Positions 6,670 to 15,631 of a stretch of DNA of 64,000 nucleotides are shown here, piece after piece; the first letter of the stretch is position 1; the number at the start of each line of letters is the position of its first letter. The position numbers and the translations under genes were made by a program. The DNA is from Pseudobdellovibrio sp. (GTDB lineage: Bacteria; Bdellovibrionota; Bdellovibrionia; Bdellovibrionales; Bdellovibrionaceae). The stretch spans positions 62,001-126,000 of the forward strand of contig JAMPXC010000003.1 of assembly GCA_023701385.1 (NCBI GenBank). Direction: 5' to 3'. Below the pieces are notes generated by a model. That model did not search any database, was not told the origin of the DNA, and saw only the letters and a list, made by a program, of their open reading frames with translations.

Positions 6670-9228
6670 CTAATTCAACTGCTCTTGCCATTTAGCAATT
6701 TGATTTAACGCCTGTAAAGGTGATGTATTTGAGATCGAAAGCTGTTTTAGCTCATTCATCAGCGCTTCAGCTTTTGGATCAATGGCAGGCTTATCAAACA
6801 GCGATAACTGGTTTGTAGCTTTCACTGGTTTTTCAGTTTTTAGCGAAACTGCACCCGTTGGTTGATTCACCGGTGCACCTAACACAACTTTTTTATTTTC
6901 TAAATTCACTAATAACGATTTTGCACGTTCAGTGATTGATTTAGGTAATCCCGCAAGCTCTGCCACTTGAACCCCGTAACTTTGCCCTGCCGGACCAAAA
7001 TTTAAGATATGCAAGAATTCAATATTACCACCGTGATCGTGAATTTTCATATGCACGTTTTTAACTTGGGTAAAAACTTGATCCATCGAAGTTAACTCGT
7101 GGTAGTGAGTCGCAAAGAAAACCTGAGATTTCACGTTATTTAAAATATGTTCTAAAATACTCTGCGCTAAACAAAGACCATCAAACGTAGCTGTGCCACG
7201 ACCGACTTCATCTAAGATTAATAGTGAATTAGGCGTAGCTTGTTTTAACATTAAAGCCGTTTCAGTCATCTCAACCATGAATGTTGATAGACCTTCACTT
7301 AATTGATCACTCGCCCCGATACGCGTAAAGATAGAATCGTATAACGGAAGCGTGGCTTCTGTAGCTGGAACATATGATCCCATTTGCGCAAGTAACGCCG
7401 TTAAAGCCACTTGGCGCATTAATGTCGACTTACCGGCCATATTCGGACCAGTAATTAAATAACAATCATTTTTATCAAGCGTGATGTTATTAGCGACGAA
7501 TTTTCCGCGCTGGAATTGCTCAACAACCGGATGACGAGATTGAATTAATTTTAATTCACCTGCGCCAGTAAATGCAGGACGACAGTAGCTTTCTTCTAGA
7601 GATAACCACGAAAGACCGCTTAATACGTCTAGCTCAGAACAGTAGCTGGCAAGCTTTAATAATTCACTCGCTGTATTTAACACTTTAGTTCTTAAAGCAT
7701 CAAAGATCGCAAATTCTAAATCATTACGTTTAGTTTGCGCCGAAAGTACTTTTTTCTCAAGTTCAATCAATTCATCAGTACAAAAACGTTCAGCATTCGC
7801 CAGAGTTTGTTTACGCTGATAATGGCTGGGCACTTTATCTTTATGTAAATGAGTAATTTCGATGTAATAACCAAACACATTATTATAACGAATTTTAAGC
7901 GAATTAATACCCGTCGCTTCTTTTTCTTTAGCTTCTAATTTTTCAATATGCGATTGAGCATTTGTTGATAACTCAATTAACTCATCAAGTTCTGGTGATA
8001 CACCTTTTTGAATAATAAAACCTTGTTTTAAAGTTAATGGTGCATCTTCTAAAACTGTTGTTTTAATTTCATTAACTAAAGCATTTAACACATCGGTGTT
8101 AACCTTAGAACCTAAGATGTTTTTAGATTTTTCAAAAGCGTCTAAAGCATAACCCACTGAAGTCGCAAGACTTGTTAAATCACGCGCATTACATTGCGGT
8201 TGAGCAATCTTAGACATACGACGTTCGATATCGCCCATACCAGATAAGATTTCGCGAAGTTTTTTAAGCAAGTACATATCTTCACGAAAGAAATGAATCA
8301 GATCTAAACGCTTTTCAATCGCTTGTTTGTTACGTAACGGAAATAAAATCCACTGACGTAATAAACGTGCACCTGAAGAAGTTTTTGTTCGGTTAATCGC
8401 TTGAAATAAAGAACCCTGATCATCACCCTTGTAGGTTGAGAAAATTTCTAAGTGACGAAGCGTTTGTGATGAAAGATTTAGTCTGTGTTCAGTTTCACGT
8501 TGTACAAACGGCTGTAAAACTTTTTGAATTTTATCATCAGCAAGACTTAAGACATATTGCTGTAATAAATCAGCTGACGCTGGTACATCGCTTAAAACTT
8601 TTTGACCGGCTTTAAAGTTTGTAACTAGTGCTACATACTTTTTGATCGTTTCAAGTTGTTCTGCATTGTATTTTGATTCATCAAGTACAAGTTCAGCGAC
8701 CGGAAGGATTTGAATTAATTTTAATTGCGCGGCCAAATCACCCACTAAAAAGTAAAACGCTTCACCTGTTGTTGAATCAATAAAGCTTAACGATTCGGAA
8801 TCAAGACCTGTGATGTAATGGCTTTGTGAAGCCTCTAACGTATCAGAATCATAAACCATACCTGGCGTTAAGATACGAGTGACCGCGCGTTTTACTAATC
8901 CCTTAGCTAATTTAGGATCTTCAACCTGATCACAGATGGCAATCTTAAGACCTGAAGCTAAAAGTTTATTAATAGGGCCTGAGATTGAATGGTGAGGCAC
9001 ACCACACATTGGTGTTTGATCTTCAGATTTTTTATTTCTTTGAGTTAACGTAATTCCTAAAATCGGTGCAGCCTTAACAGCATCGTCATAAAACATTTCA
9101 AAAAAATCACCCATACGGAAAAGCAAAATCTTATCCTGATGAAGAGATTTAATATCCCAAAACTGTTTCATTAGTGGGGTATGTTGCTTCTGCAACTGCG
9201 TTGTCAAGTCGCCGTCTTTTTTAGCCAC
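6670..9228 (-). CDS. mutS: DNA mismatch repair ATPase MutS
   Basis: MutS recognises mismatched bases and recruits the repair machinery. The 852-residue length matches the E. coli protein. The mismatch-probing Phe-x-Glu motif is Phe42-Phe43-Glu44 in RMGDFFEMFYDDA. The C-terminal ATPase has the Walker A GPNMAGKST near residue 595, the Walker B region DEVGRGTATFDG and the ATHYHELT motif. The tail carries the short Pro- and Lys-rich linker and a final helical dimerisation patch. The start is GTG at 9228, with AGAGG 7 bases upstream. It is transcribed alone or after the acetyltransferase gene, which ends 108 bases upstream. No mutL is present in this window. Confidence 0.98.
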   Translation of the reverse strand: MAKKDGDLTTQLQKQHTPLMKQFWDIKSLHQDKILLFRMGDFFEMFYDDAVKAAPILGITLTQRNKKSEDQTPMCGVPHHSISGPINKLLASGLKIAICDQVEDPKLAKGLVKRAVTRILTPGMVYDSDTLEASQSHYITGLDSESLSFIDSTTGEAFYFLVGDLAAQLKLIQILPVAELVLDESKYNAEQLETIKKYVALVTNFKAGQKVLSDVPASADLLQQYVLSLADDKIQKVLQPFVQRETEHRLNLSSQTLRHLEIFSTYKGDDQGSLFQAINRTKTSSGARLLRQWILFPLRNKQAIEKRLDLIHFFREDMYLLKKLREILSGMGDIERRMSKIAQPQCNARDLTSLATSVGYALDAFEKSKNILGSKVNTDVLNALVNEIKTTVLEDAPLTLKQGFIIQKGVSPELDELIELSTNAQSHIEKLEAKEKEATGINSLKIRYNNVFGYYIEITHLHKDKVPSHYQRKQTLANAERFCTDELIELEKKVLSAQTKRNDLEFAIFDALRTKVLNTASELLKLASYCSELDVLSGLSWLSLEESYCRPAFTGAGELKLIQSRHPVVEQFQRGKFVANNITLDKNDCYLITGPNMAGKSTLMRQVALTALLAQMGSYVPATEATLPLYDSIFTRIGASDQLSEGLSTFMVEMTETALMLKQATPNSLLILDEVGRGTATFDGLCLAQSILEHILNNVKSQVFFATHYHELTSMDQVFTQVKNVHMKIHDHGGNIEFLHILNFGPAGQSYGVQVAELAGLPKSITERAKSLLVNLENKKVVLGAPVNQPTGAVSLKTEKPVKATNQLSLFDKPAIDPKAEALMNELKQLSISNTSPLQALNQIAKWQEQLN

Positions 9229-9336
9229 GTTTTACCTCTGAAAAAATACCAATAATTAGGTGTAAAAAAGGGTATACGAAGTTTCAATTTAATTAGACGT
9301 ATTTAAGCGGTTTTTTGCTATGCGTATTTTAAGTGC

Positions 9337-9804
9337 TTATTTTAAAGGCTTAATCATCTCAACTTGCTGAGGAATAAAGCCTAATTTCACATTAAAATTG
9401 ATCATTTTTTGGTTTGAATAATAGACCTGAGTGCTGATAAGTTTTGCGCCTTGGCTTTTGGCCCATTCTTCGCCCCGTTTTTTAAGCTCAGAGCCGATGC
9501 CATTTTTACGGTAATCATCGTGAACCCAAAGCGAATCAATATTGGCGCGCAGTTGATTAAATTTTTCTTCTAGCTTTAGCCAGTGAAGACCGATCACTTC
9601 TTGCTTTTGGTTTTTAGCCACCATGATCCAGGCTTTATTTCCTAAAGATAGATTTTTTAAATAATCTACCCAAAATAAAACACGCTCATCGGTGACTTTG
9701 TAGTGTGGGTCCCAATTAAGTGGCGCACTTTCATGAATGTACGCGGCAGATCTTAACTCGGCCTCATCATTGATGTTTAAAAGCGAGTACTTAATATCTT
9801 TCAA
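9337..9804 (-). CDS. GNAT-family N-acetyltransferase
   Basis: This 155-residue protein has the acetyl-CoA-binding motif A of the GNAT fold: IDSLWVHDDYRKNGIG at about residues 89-104, with Arg99-x-x-Gly-x-Gly104 forming the pyrophosphate loop. A following helix and a final strand with the NVKLGF element (about residues 134-139) complete the fold. Such enzymes transfer acetyl from acetyl-CoA to an amine on a protein, antibiotic or metabolite; the substrate cannot be read from the sequence. It starts 7 bases after the stop of mpl on the same strand and probably shares its transcript. Confidence 0.88.
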   Translation of the reverse strand: MKDIKYSLLNINDEAELRSAAYIHESAPLNWDPHYKVTDERVLFWVDYLKNLSLGNKAWIMVAKNQKQEVIGLHWLKLEEKFNQLRANIDSLWVHDDYRKNGIGSELKKRGEEWAKSQGAKLISTQVYYSNQKMINFNVKLGFIPQQVEMIKPLK

Positions 9805-9811
9805 AGATTAT

Positions 9812-11239
9812 CTACCCCAAAGCGGCAAAAAGCTTTTGATAAATTCCGTCAAAACCACCATTCGACATAATTAAAATCACATCTTTTGGTTTTGCTGTTT
9901 GTTTTAAGTATTTAACGATCTCATCAGCAGATGCCATCACATGGGCAGGTTTATTTTTCTTTTTTAAATCATCAACTAATTCAGCTGAAGAAAAACGATC
10001 TGTTTCAGAAATCTTACCTTGATCAAACGCTTCAGCGATAATGATTTCATGACTTTCCGAAAACGCATCCACGTAATCTTTTTGAAACACTTTACGACGA
10101 GACGTCGCTGAGCGTGGTTCAAATACCGAAAACACTTTTCTAGTTTTATATTTATTCTGAATCGCCATAACTGTTTCTTTAACAGCTGTTGGGTGATGCG
10201 CGAAATCTTCGATCACTAAAATTCCGCCGGGTTCACCTAAGATATCCTGGCGGCGCTTAACACCGGCAAAAGTCGATAGACCTTTCATTACGCCATCTAA
10301 TGGAATTTGATTTGCGTAAGCTTGGACTACAACCGCTGTGGCATTTAAAATATTATAACGGCCCGTCATCGTCGTCACAAAGTCAGCTAATTTTTCGCCG
10401 TTATGAGTGACTGAAAACTTCGTGTAACCTTCAGTTTCTTCTATAATTTCACAGACAAAACTATTTGATTTACCAAAGCCATATGAAAATTTATTTTTAA
10501 TTTTGCAGTGATCAGCCACTTCGCAAACGTTTTTATCATCACCCCAGAAAACGAAATTTCCATTCTCAGGAATAAGCTTCATTAAACGTAAGAACGCAGC
10601 TTTAACCGCTGCGAAATCTGCATAGATATCAGCATGGTCAAACTCAACCGAAGTTAAAATCACATTACGTGGACGGTAGTGAATAAATTTAGGAACTTTA
10701 TCAAAGTAGGCTGTATCGTATTCGTCACCTTCAATAACAAACACATTCTGCTTTGGATTTCTAAAACTTTGTGAAAAGTTTTTAGCAATACCACCAATTA
10801 AAAACCCTGGTTCAAAACCTGCTTGATCTAAAACCCAAGACATAAGTGATGTCGTCGTGGTTTTTCCGTGCGTTCCAGAAATGACGTACGAAATGCGATC
10901 ATCAATGATAAACTCGCCCATCGCTTGTGGCAGTGAACAAAACGGAATATCAAGTTTAACCATCTCTTGCGCTTCTTCGTTGTTGGCTGAAATAACGTTA
11001 CCAACAATCACGAAGTCTGGCTTAGTTGTTAAATTGTTTTTGCTGTAAGGTTTTTGAATCTGAATGCCTAAGCTTTCTAATTGTGTCGACATCGGAGGAT
11101 AAGGATTTGAATCACTTCCAGTAACTTTATAACCTTTATCTTTTAATAAACCAGCTAACGATGCCATAGCTGTTCCGCAGATTCCCATTAAATGAACATG
11201 AGAACCCGGCTTGATTGATTTTAAACTTGATTGAGCCAT
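9812..11239 (-). CDS. mpl: UDP-MurNAc:L-Ala-D-Glu-meso-DAP tripeptide ligase Mpl
   Basis: Mpl reattaches a murein tripeptide, recovered from wall turnover, to UDP-N-acetylmuramic acid, bypassing three Mur ligase steps. It belongs to the Mur ligase family but has the Mpl-type N-terminus: LMGICGTAMASLAG at about 17-30 and TGSDSNPYPPMSTQLE at about 40-55. The ATP-binding loop GTHGKTTT lies at 122-129, and a later EDFAHHPTA motif marks the C-terminal half. The length of 475 residues suits the family. The enzyme is cytoplasmic. The next two genes upstream encode a cytoplasmic serine hydrolase and an LD-carboxypeptidase, which together look like a wall-recycling operon. MurC is the nearest alternative, but the PPMSTQLE stretch argues for Mpl. 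Confidence 0.93.
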   Translation of the reverse strand: MAQSSLKSIKPGSHVHLMGICGTAMASLAGLLKDKGYKVTGSDSNPYPPMSTQLESLGIQIQKPYSKNNLTTKPDFVIVGNVISANNEEAQEMVKLDIPFCSLPQAMGEFIIDDRISYVISGTHGKTTTTSLMSWVLDQAGFEPGFLIGGIAKNFSQSFRNPKQNVFVIEGDEYDTAYFDKVPKFIHYRPRNVILTSVEFDHADIYADFAAVKAAFLRLMKLIPENGNFVFWGDDKNVCEVADHCKIKNKFSYGFGKSNSFVCEIIEETEGYTKFSVTHNGEKLADFVTTMTGRYNILNATAVVVQAYANQIPLDGVMKGLSTFAGVKRRQDILGEPGGILVIEDFAHHPTAVKETVMAIQNKYKTRKVFSVFEPRSATSRRKVFQKDYVDAFSESHEIIIAEAFDQGKISETDRFSSAELVDDLKKKNKPAHVMASADEIVKYLKQTAKPKDVILIMSNGGFDGIYQKLFAALG

Positions 11240-11273
11240 ATCTAAATCCTTTTAGATGAGTTGTATGTAAAAA

Positions 11274-12332
11274 CTAAATTGTACGTTTAATCGCTTCGTA
11301 AATCCAAGAGTGGATTTGCGGTCTAAGCTGAACATAAGCGCGGTTTTCGCGGCCGTAGTTAACGCGATTACTTAAAGCTACTACTAATAAATCTTGGCGT
11401 GGATCATACCAGAACGAAGTTCCCGTAAATCCCGTGTGGCCAATAGAATGAATCGAGAAGTGGGGTCCGCAGCTGGCATTTTCAATTGATGGCATCATGT
11501 ATCCCATCGCCCAATCACCCGCTTCCTGATCGATGGCGCGCGCTGCAAATAGCTGAGCTGTCTTTTGTTTGATTTTATATCGAGCAATACCGTGAAGCTG
11601 TGAACGTAAATTTAAACCAAAAGCGGCCACATCATCGATTGACCCGAAAAGACCTGCATGCGATGAAATACCACCTAAAGCCCACGTGTTTTCATCGTGA
11701 ACTTCACCGCGCATCACTTTGTGACGGAACGGGCATTCTTCTGTCGGTGCGTACTGCGAAATATCATTCAATGGCACATTATCGATATGAAAATCCATTG
11801 AAGTTGTTGGGTAAAAATCGTTTTTAGCATCTTGCCAAACCTGAAGAAGATCTTTTTTATAAAACGCTTCAAGTAAAAAACCTAAAGTCATAAAACCAAG
11901 ATCTGAATAGACAGCTTTACCCGTTTGTTTTAATTCAGTTTTATTAATTTCACGGAACAACCACAAACGTTTCGTCTGCCAAGTGTCGTTTAAGCGAATG
12001 TCTTTATAAAAAGGTCTCCACCACTCAAGACCAGAGGTGTGAGTTAAAAGCTCAGTGATTTTTATTTGATCAAAAGCAAAATCAGGTAAAATGTCTTTTA
12101 CTTTGGTTTCTAAATTCCAAAGCCCTTGATCATAGGCACGCATAATACTTTGCTGCGTGAAGATCACTTTCGTTAAAGACGCTAAATCATAAATCGGATA
12201 AGTCTGACCAACTTGCACGTCACAGATCATACGCCCGTGATGATAAGCCCGCACAACAACTCCAGGAGTCACGTCCTGAATAGCGGTTTGTAGTTTTTCA
12301 ATTAAAGCTCGTTCAATACTGTTATGGCGCAT
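11274..12332 (-). CDS. Cytoplasmic serine hydrolase, class C beta-lactamase/PBP4* fold
   Basis: This is a 352-residue member of the beta-lactamase-related serine hydrolase family (Pfam Beta-lactamase type). The SxxK nucleophile motif is Ser52-Leu-Thr-Lys55 in YDLASLTK, the second motif is Tyr142-Ser-Asp144, and the third is the HTGFTG loop near residue 298. LLTHTSGLEWW at about 95-106 is a family hallmark. There is no signal peptide, so it should work in the cytoplasm, unlike most relatives. It lies between mpl and an LD-carboxypeptidase gene and overlaps the latter by 11 bases. That context suggests it acts on recovered muropeptides, for example as a peptidase or esterase, but this is inference. 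Antibiotic resistance is unlikely for a cytosolic protein. Confidence 0.88.
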   Translation of the reverse strand: MRHNSIERALIEKLQTAIQDVTPGVVVRAYHHGRMICDVQVGQTYPIYDLASLTKVIFTQQSIMRAYDQGLWNLETKVKDILPDFAFDQIKITELLTHTSGLEWWRPFYKDIRLNDTWQTKRLWLFREINKTELKQTGKAVYSDLGFMTLGFLLEAFYKKDLLQVWQDAKNDFYPTTSMDFHIDNVPLNDISQYAPTEECPFRHKVMRGEVHDENTWALGGISSHAGLFGSIDDVAAFGLNLRSQLHGIARYKIKQKTAQLFAARAIDQEAGDWAMGYMMPSIENASCGPHFSIHSIGHTGFTGTSFWYDPRQDLLVVALSNRVNYGRENRAYVQLRPQIHSWIYEAIKRTI

Positions 12333-13284
12333 ATGGTGAATACACTATCATGTTAGGGTTTTTGTCACAAGTTAGCACTGCTTTAGAGTTAAAAAATAAT
12401 GGACGCTGGATGACTCCGTGCCCAGTTTCTACTCCTGCAAAAACCGGAATTTTTGTTTGCTTAGCAAAGCGCATAAGGGTTTCTTGCACTAGGCTTTGCC
12501 CGTTAGATTCTAATCCATCAACAAAATCACCAAAGACAACAGCTGCTACATTTTTAAAAGCGTCAGCCTGACTTAAGTGCTGTAAAAAGCGATCAACTTT
12601 ATAACCGCGCTCGCCGATATCCTCAAAAAATAAAATCACATTATCTTTTTTCTGATATTTCGGCTGAAGTTTAGTTCCGATTGAAACCATAAATGTGCAT
12701 AAGTTTCCGCCGCGAACTGTGCCCTTGATCACCTTTTTCTTCGAAGCCTGGGCGTTCATTGGTGTTAAATTAGCAAACGAAACGGCGTTTTTCTCGCCAG
12801 TAATGACTTGAACAAGTTCCTGTTCAACATCAGCTGGAAGTTTATTTTGCCCCACACGATCTAACAAAGAGGCATGAAGCGTTGGCCAGCCCCATTTTTG
12901 ATTTAAGAACTGGTGCATACTTGTGATATCACTTAAGCCGATAAAAACTTTAGGCGGTGCTTTTTTAGAAAGTTTTAATAATTCTGGCCAAAGACGAAAA
13001 CTGCCATAACCACCACGCAAACACCAAATCGCTTTTGAATCTTTAGCATAAAGAGCTTTTTTTAAATCCTGAAAACGAAACGAATCTGAATTTGAAAGAT
13101 ACAAATCCGGCTGCAAAAGATGAGCATTAAAGCGTGGTTTAAATCCCATACTTTCAATCCATTTTACACCCATGCGAAAATGCTCTTCAGAACAAGCTGA
13201 GGCAGGAGCTACGATATCAACGATATCACCTCTTCTAAGAAAAAAGGCTTCTGATTTTGATGACTTACGAGATATTTTTTTCAT
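12322..13284 (-). CDS. ldcA: LD-carboxypeptidase (peptidase family S66)
   Basis: This enzyme removes the terminal D-alanine from cytoplasmic murein tetrapeptide, giving the tripeptide that Mpl uses. The S66 features are present: the nucleophile elbow GLSDIT with Ser118, the WCLRGGYGSFRLW segment at about 87-99, the Glu-bearing FFEDIGERGYKVDRF stretch, and the His-bearing GVETGHG near the C-terminus. The length of 320 residues is typical and there is no signal peptide. The gene overlaps the purB end by 20 bases and the serine hydrolase start by 11 bases, so translation of the block is probably coupled. The alternative family member MccF degrades microcin C, but the murein-recycling neighbours favour LdcA. 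Confidence 0.9.
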   Translation of the reverse strand: MKKISRKSSKSEAFFLRRGDIVDIVAPASACSEEHFRMGVKWIESMGFKPRFNAHLLQPDLYLSNSDSFRFQDLKKALYAKDSKAIWCLRGGYGSFRLWPELLKLSKKAPPKVFIGLSDITSMHQFLNQKWGWPTLHASLLDRVGQNKLPADVEQELVQVITGEKNAVSFANLTPMNAQASKKKVIKGTVRGGNLCTFMVSIGTKLQPKYQKKDNVILFFEDIGERGYKVDRFLQHLSQADAFKNVAAVVFGDFVDGLESNGQSLVQETLMRFAKQTKIPVFAGVETGHGVIQRPLFFNSKAVLTCDKNPNMIVYSPYAP

Positions 13285-14566
13285 ATTTCTTTAATCTTTT
13301 TTGAATCGCATCAACGTAGCGATCACCAGAAAATAATGTTTTTAAATCTTTTTCAGTAAAATATTTTTTAAGCGATTTATCTTTGGCAATAGCTTCCTTA
13401 AGATGCCCACCGTCTGTTAAACCGTGCGCTAGTTTTTGCACAATCGCATACGCCTCTTCGCGAGAAAGATTATGTTTCTCAACCAAATGAAGTAGCAAAT
13501 GCGAACTGTAAAGAACTCCACCTAACAAGTGAGAATTGTGAAGCATTTTATCAGTGTTTATATAAAGACCTGATAAAAGCGTATTCATGCGGCGAACGAT
13601 GTAATGGCACGCTGTAAAACTATCAGCAAAGATCACGCGTTCATTTGATGAGTGCGAAATATCGCGTTCATGCCAAAGTGGAATGTTTTCAAATGCTGTC
13701 CACGCATAGCCTTTTACTAAACGAGCCAGACCCGTGATATTCTCGGCACTGATCGGGTTTTTTTTATGCGGCATAGCCGAAGAGCCTTTTTGCCCAGGAG
13801 TAAACCCTTCAATCACTTCAGAAACTTCACTGCGCTGCAAATGACGTAACTCAATCGCTAAACGTTCTAAGCTTGCGGCCATATACGCCAATGACATAAA
13901 AACTTCAGCATGGCGGTCACGTGGGATAACTTGGGTTGCAAAAGGCTCTACCGTTAAACCTAATTTTTTAGCGACTTGAGCCTCGATTTCCATATCGAAT
14001 GAAGCAGATGTTCCAACAGCACCTGATAATTTACAAATTTTGAATTGCCCGTGCGCGCGCTTAATACGTTCTTCAGCGCGTGTTACTTCAGAAAGAAAGC
14101 CAGCTAATTTAAAACCAAAAGTTGTAATCTCGGCAAAAATACCGTGCGTACGACCCGGACAAACTGTTTTCTCGTGTTTTTTAACAAGTTTTTTCATTGT
14201 GGCTTTTAGAAGCTTAACTTCCGCTTCCAAAATCTTAAAAGCGTCAGACATCTGTAAACTTAAAGCTGTATCTAACACATCAGAACTTGTAAGACCGAAG
14301 TGAATAAAGCGGCCATTAGGCCCCACTGTTTCTGCCACCTGGCTTACAAAAGCGATCACGTCATGTTTTGTCGTTTTTTCGATTTCCAAAATACGGTTTA
14401 AGTTGATCTGACTTTTTTTCTTAATATCTTGGTAAGCTTTAACTGGAATAAGGCCTTTTTGACTTTGCACCTCGGCCACAACCGTTTCAACCTGCAACAT
14501 GTAGTGAAATCTATTTTCTTCTAGAAAAATATTTTTCATTTCTTCGGTTTGATAGCGACTAATCAT
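13265..14566 (-). CDS. purB: Adenylosuccinate lyase PurB
   Basis: PurB cleaves SAICAR to AICAR, and adenylosuccinate to AMP, releasing fumarate each time. At 433 residues it has the family length. The flexible signature loop GSSAMPHKKNPISAENI lies at about 262-278 and carries the catalytic Ser. GRTHGIFAEITTFG (about 137-150) and FGLTSSDVLDTALSLQ (about 86-101) give the other active-site histidine and substrate contacts. It stands away from the main purine cluster (45901-58907) but supplies the one step that cluster lacks. It overlaps ldcA by 20 bases and starts 3 bases after the stop of an unknown protein gene. Confidence 0.96.
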   Translation of the reverse strand: MISRYQTEEMKNIFLEENRFHYMLQVETVVAEVQSQKGLIPVKAYQDIKKKSQINLNRILEIEKTTKHDVIAFVSQVAETVGPNGRFIHFGLTSSDVLDTALSLQMSDAFKILEAEVKLLKATMKKLVKKHEKTVCPGRTHGIFAEITTFGFKLAGFLSEVTRAEERIKRAHGQFKICKLSGAVGTSASFDMEIEAQVAKKLGLTVEPFATQVIPRDRHAEVFMSLAYMAASLERLAIELRHLQRSEVSEVIEGFTPGQKGSSAMPHKKNPISAENITGLARLVKGYAWTAFENIPLWHERDISHSSNERVIFADSFTACHYIVRRMNTLLSGLYINTDKMLHNSHLLGGVLYSSHLLLHLVEKHNLSREEAYAIVQKLAHGLTDGGHLKEAIAKDKSLKKYFTEKDLKTLFSGDRYVDAIQKRLKKYEKNIS

Positions 14567-14569
14567 GAC

Positions 14570-15553
14570 CTATACCCTTTGATCTGCATTTTTAATTTTA
14601 TGCTTTTTATTAAATTCTTTTGAAAACTGGCTAAACCATTCAAGGACGTTTTCTTCTGAGTAAAAACTAAAACACGGAAAGCCTGACACACGGTTATTTT
14701 CATCAACCGTCATCTTTTGGCTATTCATTAAATGAACTGTTAGCTCGCTGACGCTTAAAAAAGAAAGGCTGATAAAACCAAACTTAGCTTCGATTTTTTT
14801 ACGAAGACGCTCTTGAAAGTCGTTGTGAAACTGTTGGTTTAAGTACTGATGATCAGGTATTAAAGCCCAGGCACTCAGTTCATTTTTGCGTGGCTGAAGA
14901 TAAAAACAATTGTCAAAAACAGATTGATAGTTGCTGTTTTCTAAAAACCAGAAATCTTCACGCGAAAAATCAGATGAAAGTTTATAATTATAACAAGCCC
15001 AGATCAAATCCGACCTGTTACGTTCTTTGACCAACAAAGCTGATTTAGTTTTAATAAAATCTAAGCAAGAATCAGTCTGTTCGGCAAATAGGTGGTCAAA
15101 ACTGATAAGCCCTTTATTTTTGATTTCAAGCTGAATATTTTTAAGATTTTTATTGTACTTAAGATCGACAATATCTTCTTTATCGAAAAACTGAATGGGG
15201 GCACTTGAATCGTTCACAACCAAGTTTTGTGTCGCTGGCTTTTTAGAACGTAAATCCTCTAAGAAATAATTTTTTAATCGCTGGCAGAACATTTCAGTTT
15301 GCTGATAATTTTCTTTATGAGCTGGCAATGTGTTGTCATTAGGATTTAGGTAATGAACCACGCCTTGATGGTACATACGATGATCGTTAAAAGGAACAAA
15401 GTTCGTATTTTTAGCGTGATCCAGAATAAGAAACGAAACCTCAACACCGAGGGCTCTAAAAAGCGAGCTAAATTTTACAGCAGTTGAGCTAGATGAAATT
15501 ACCAGTGAGCTGAGCATAGTAAAAATTAAACCAGCCAAGCCCATTTTGCACAA
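14570..15553 (-). CDS. Protein of unknown function
   Basis: I do not recognise this 327-residue protein. The first 40 residues include a moderately hydrophobic stretch (GLAGLIFTMLSSLVISS) that could be a membrane anchor or a degraded dinucleotide-binding turn; the canonical GxGxxG is not present. The middle has a segment (about 120-165) of alternating hydrophobic and charged residues ending in LISFDHLFAEQTD, which loosely recalls the middle of FAD-dependent amine-oxidase-like proteins. The C-terminus is basic. The gene ends 3 bases before purB and is divergent from the barrel gene at 15632. A role in purine or wall metabolism cannot be inferred from position alone. Confidence 0.6.
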   Translation of the reverse strand: MCKMGLAGLIFTMLSSLVISSSSTAVKFSSLFRALGVEVSFLILDHAKNTNFVPFNDHRMYHQGVVHYLNPNDNTLPAHKENYQQTEMFCQRLKNYFLEDLRSKKPATQNLVVNDSSAPIQFFDKEDIVDLKYNKNLKNIQLEIKNKGLISFDHLFAEQTDSCLDFIKTKSALLVKERNRSDLIWACYNYKLSSDFSREDFWFLENSNYQSVFDNCFYLQPRKNELSAWALIPDHQYLNQQFHNDFQERLRKKIEAKFGFISLSFLSVSELTVHLMNSQKMTVDENNRVSGFPCFSFYSEENVLEWFSQFSKEFNKKHKIKNADQRV

Positions 15554-15631
15554 TTGAAGAATTGAAAATCTAACGCCTCAAGACTTAACCCTTGTAAAAC
15601 ACTGGGCACGCCCTTAGGATTAAGAAAGCCC

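Noticed and set aside
11274-12332. Beta-lactamase resistance gene
   Set aside because: The fold matches serine beta-lactamases, but there is no signal peptide and its neighbours are murein-recycling genes, so an antibiotic-resistance role is unlikely.
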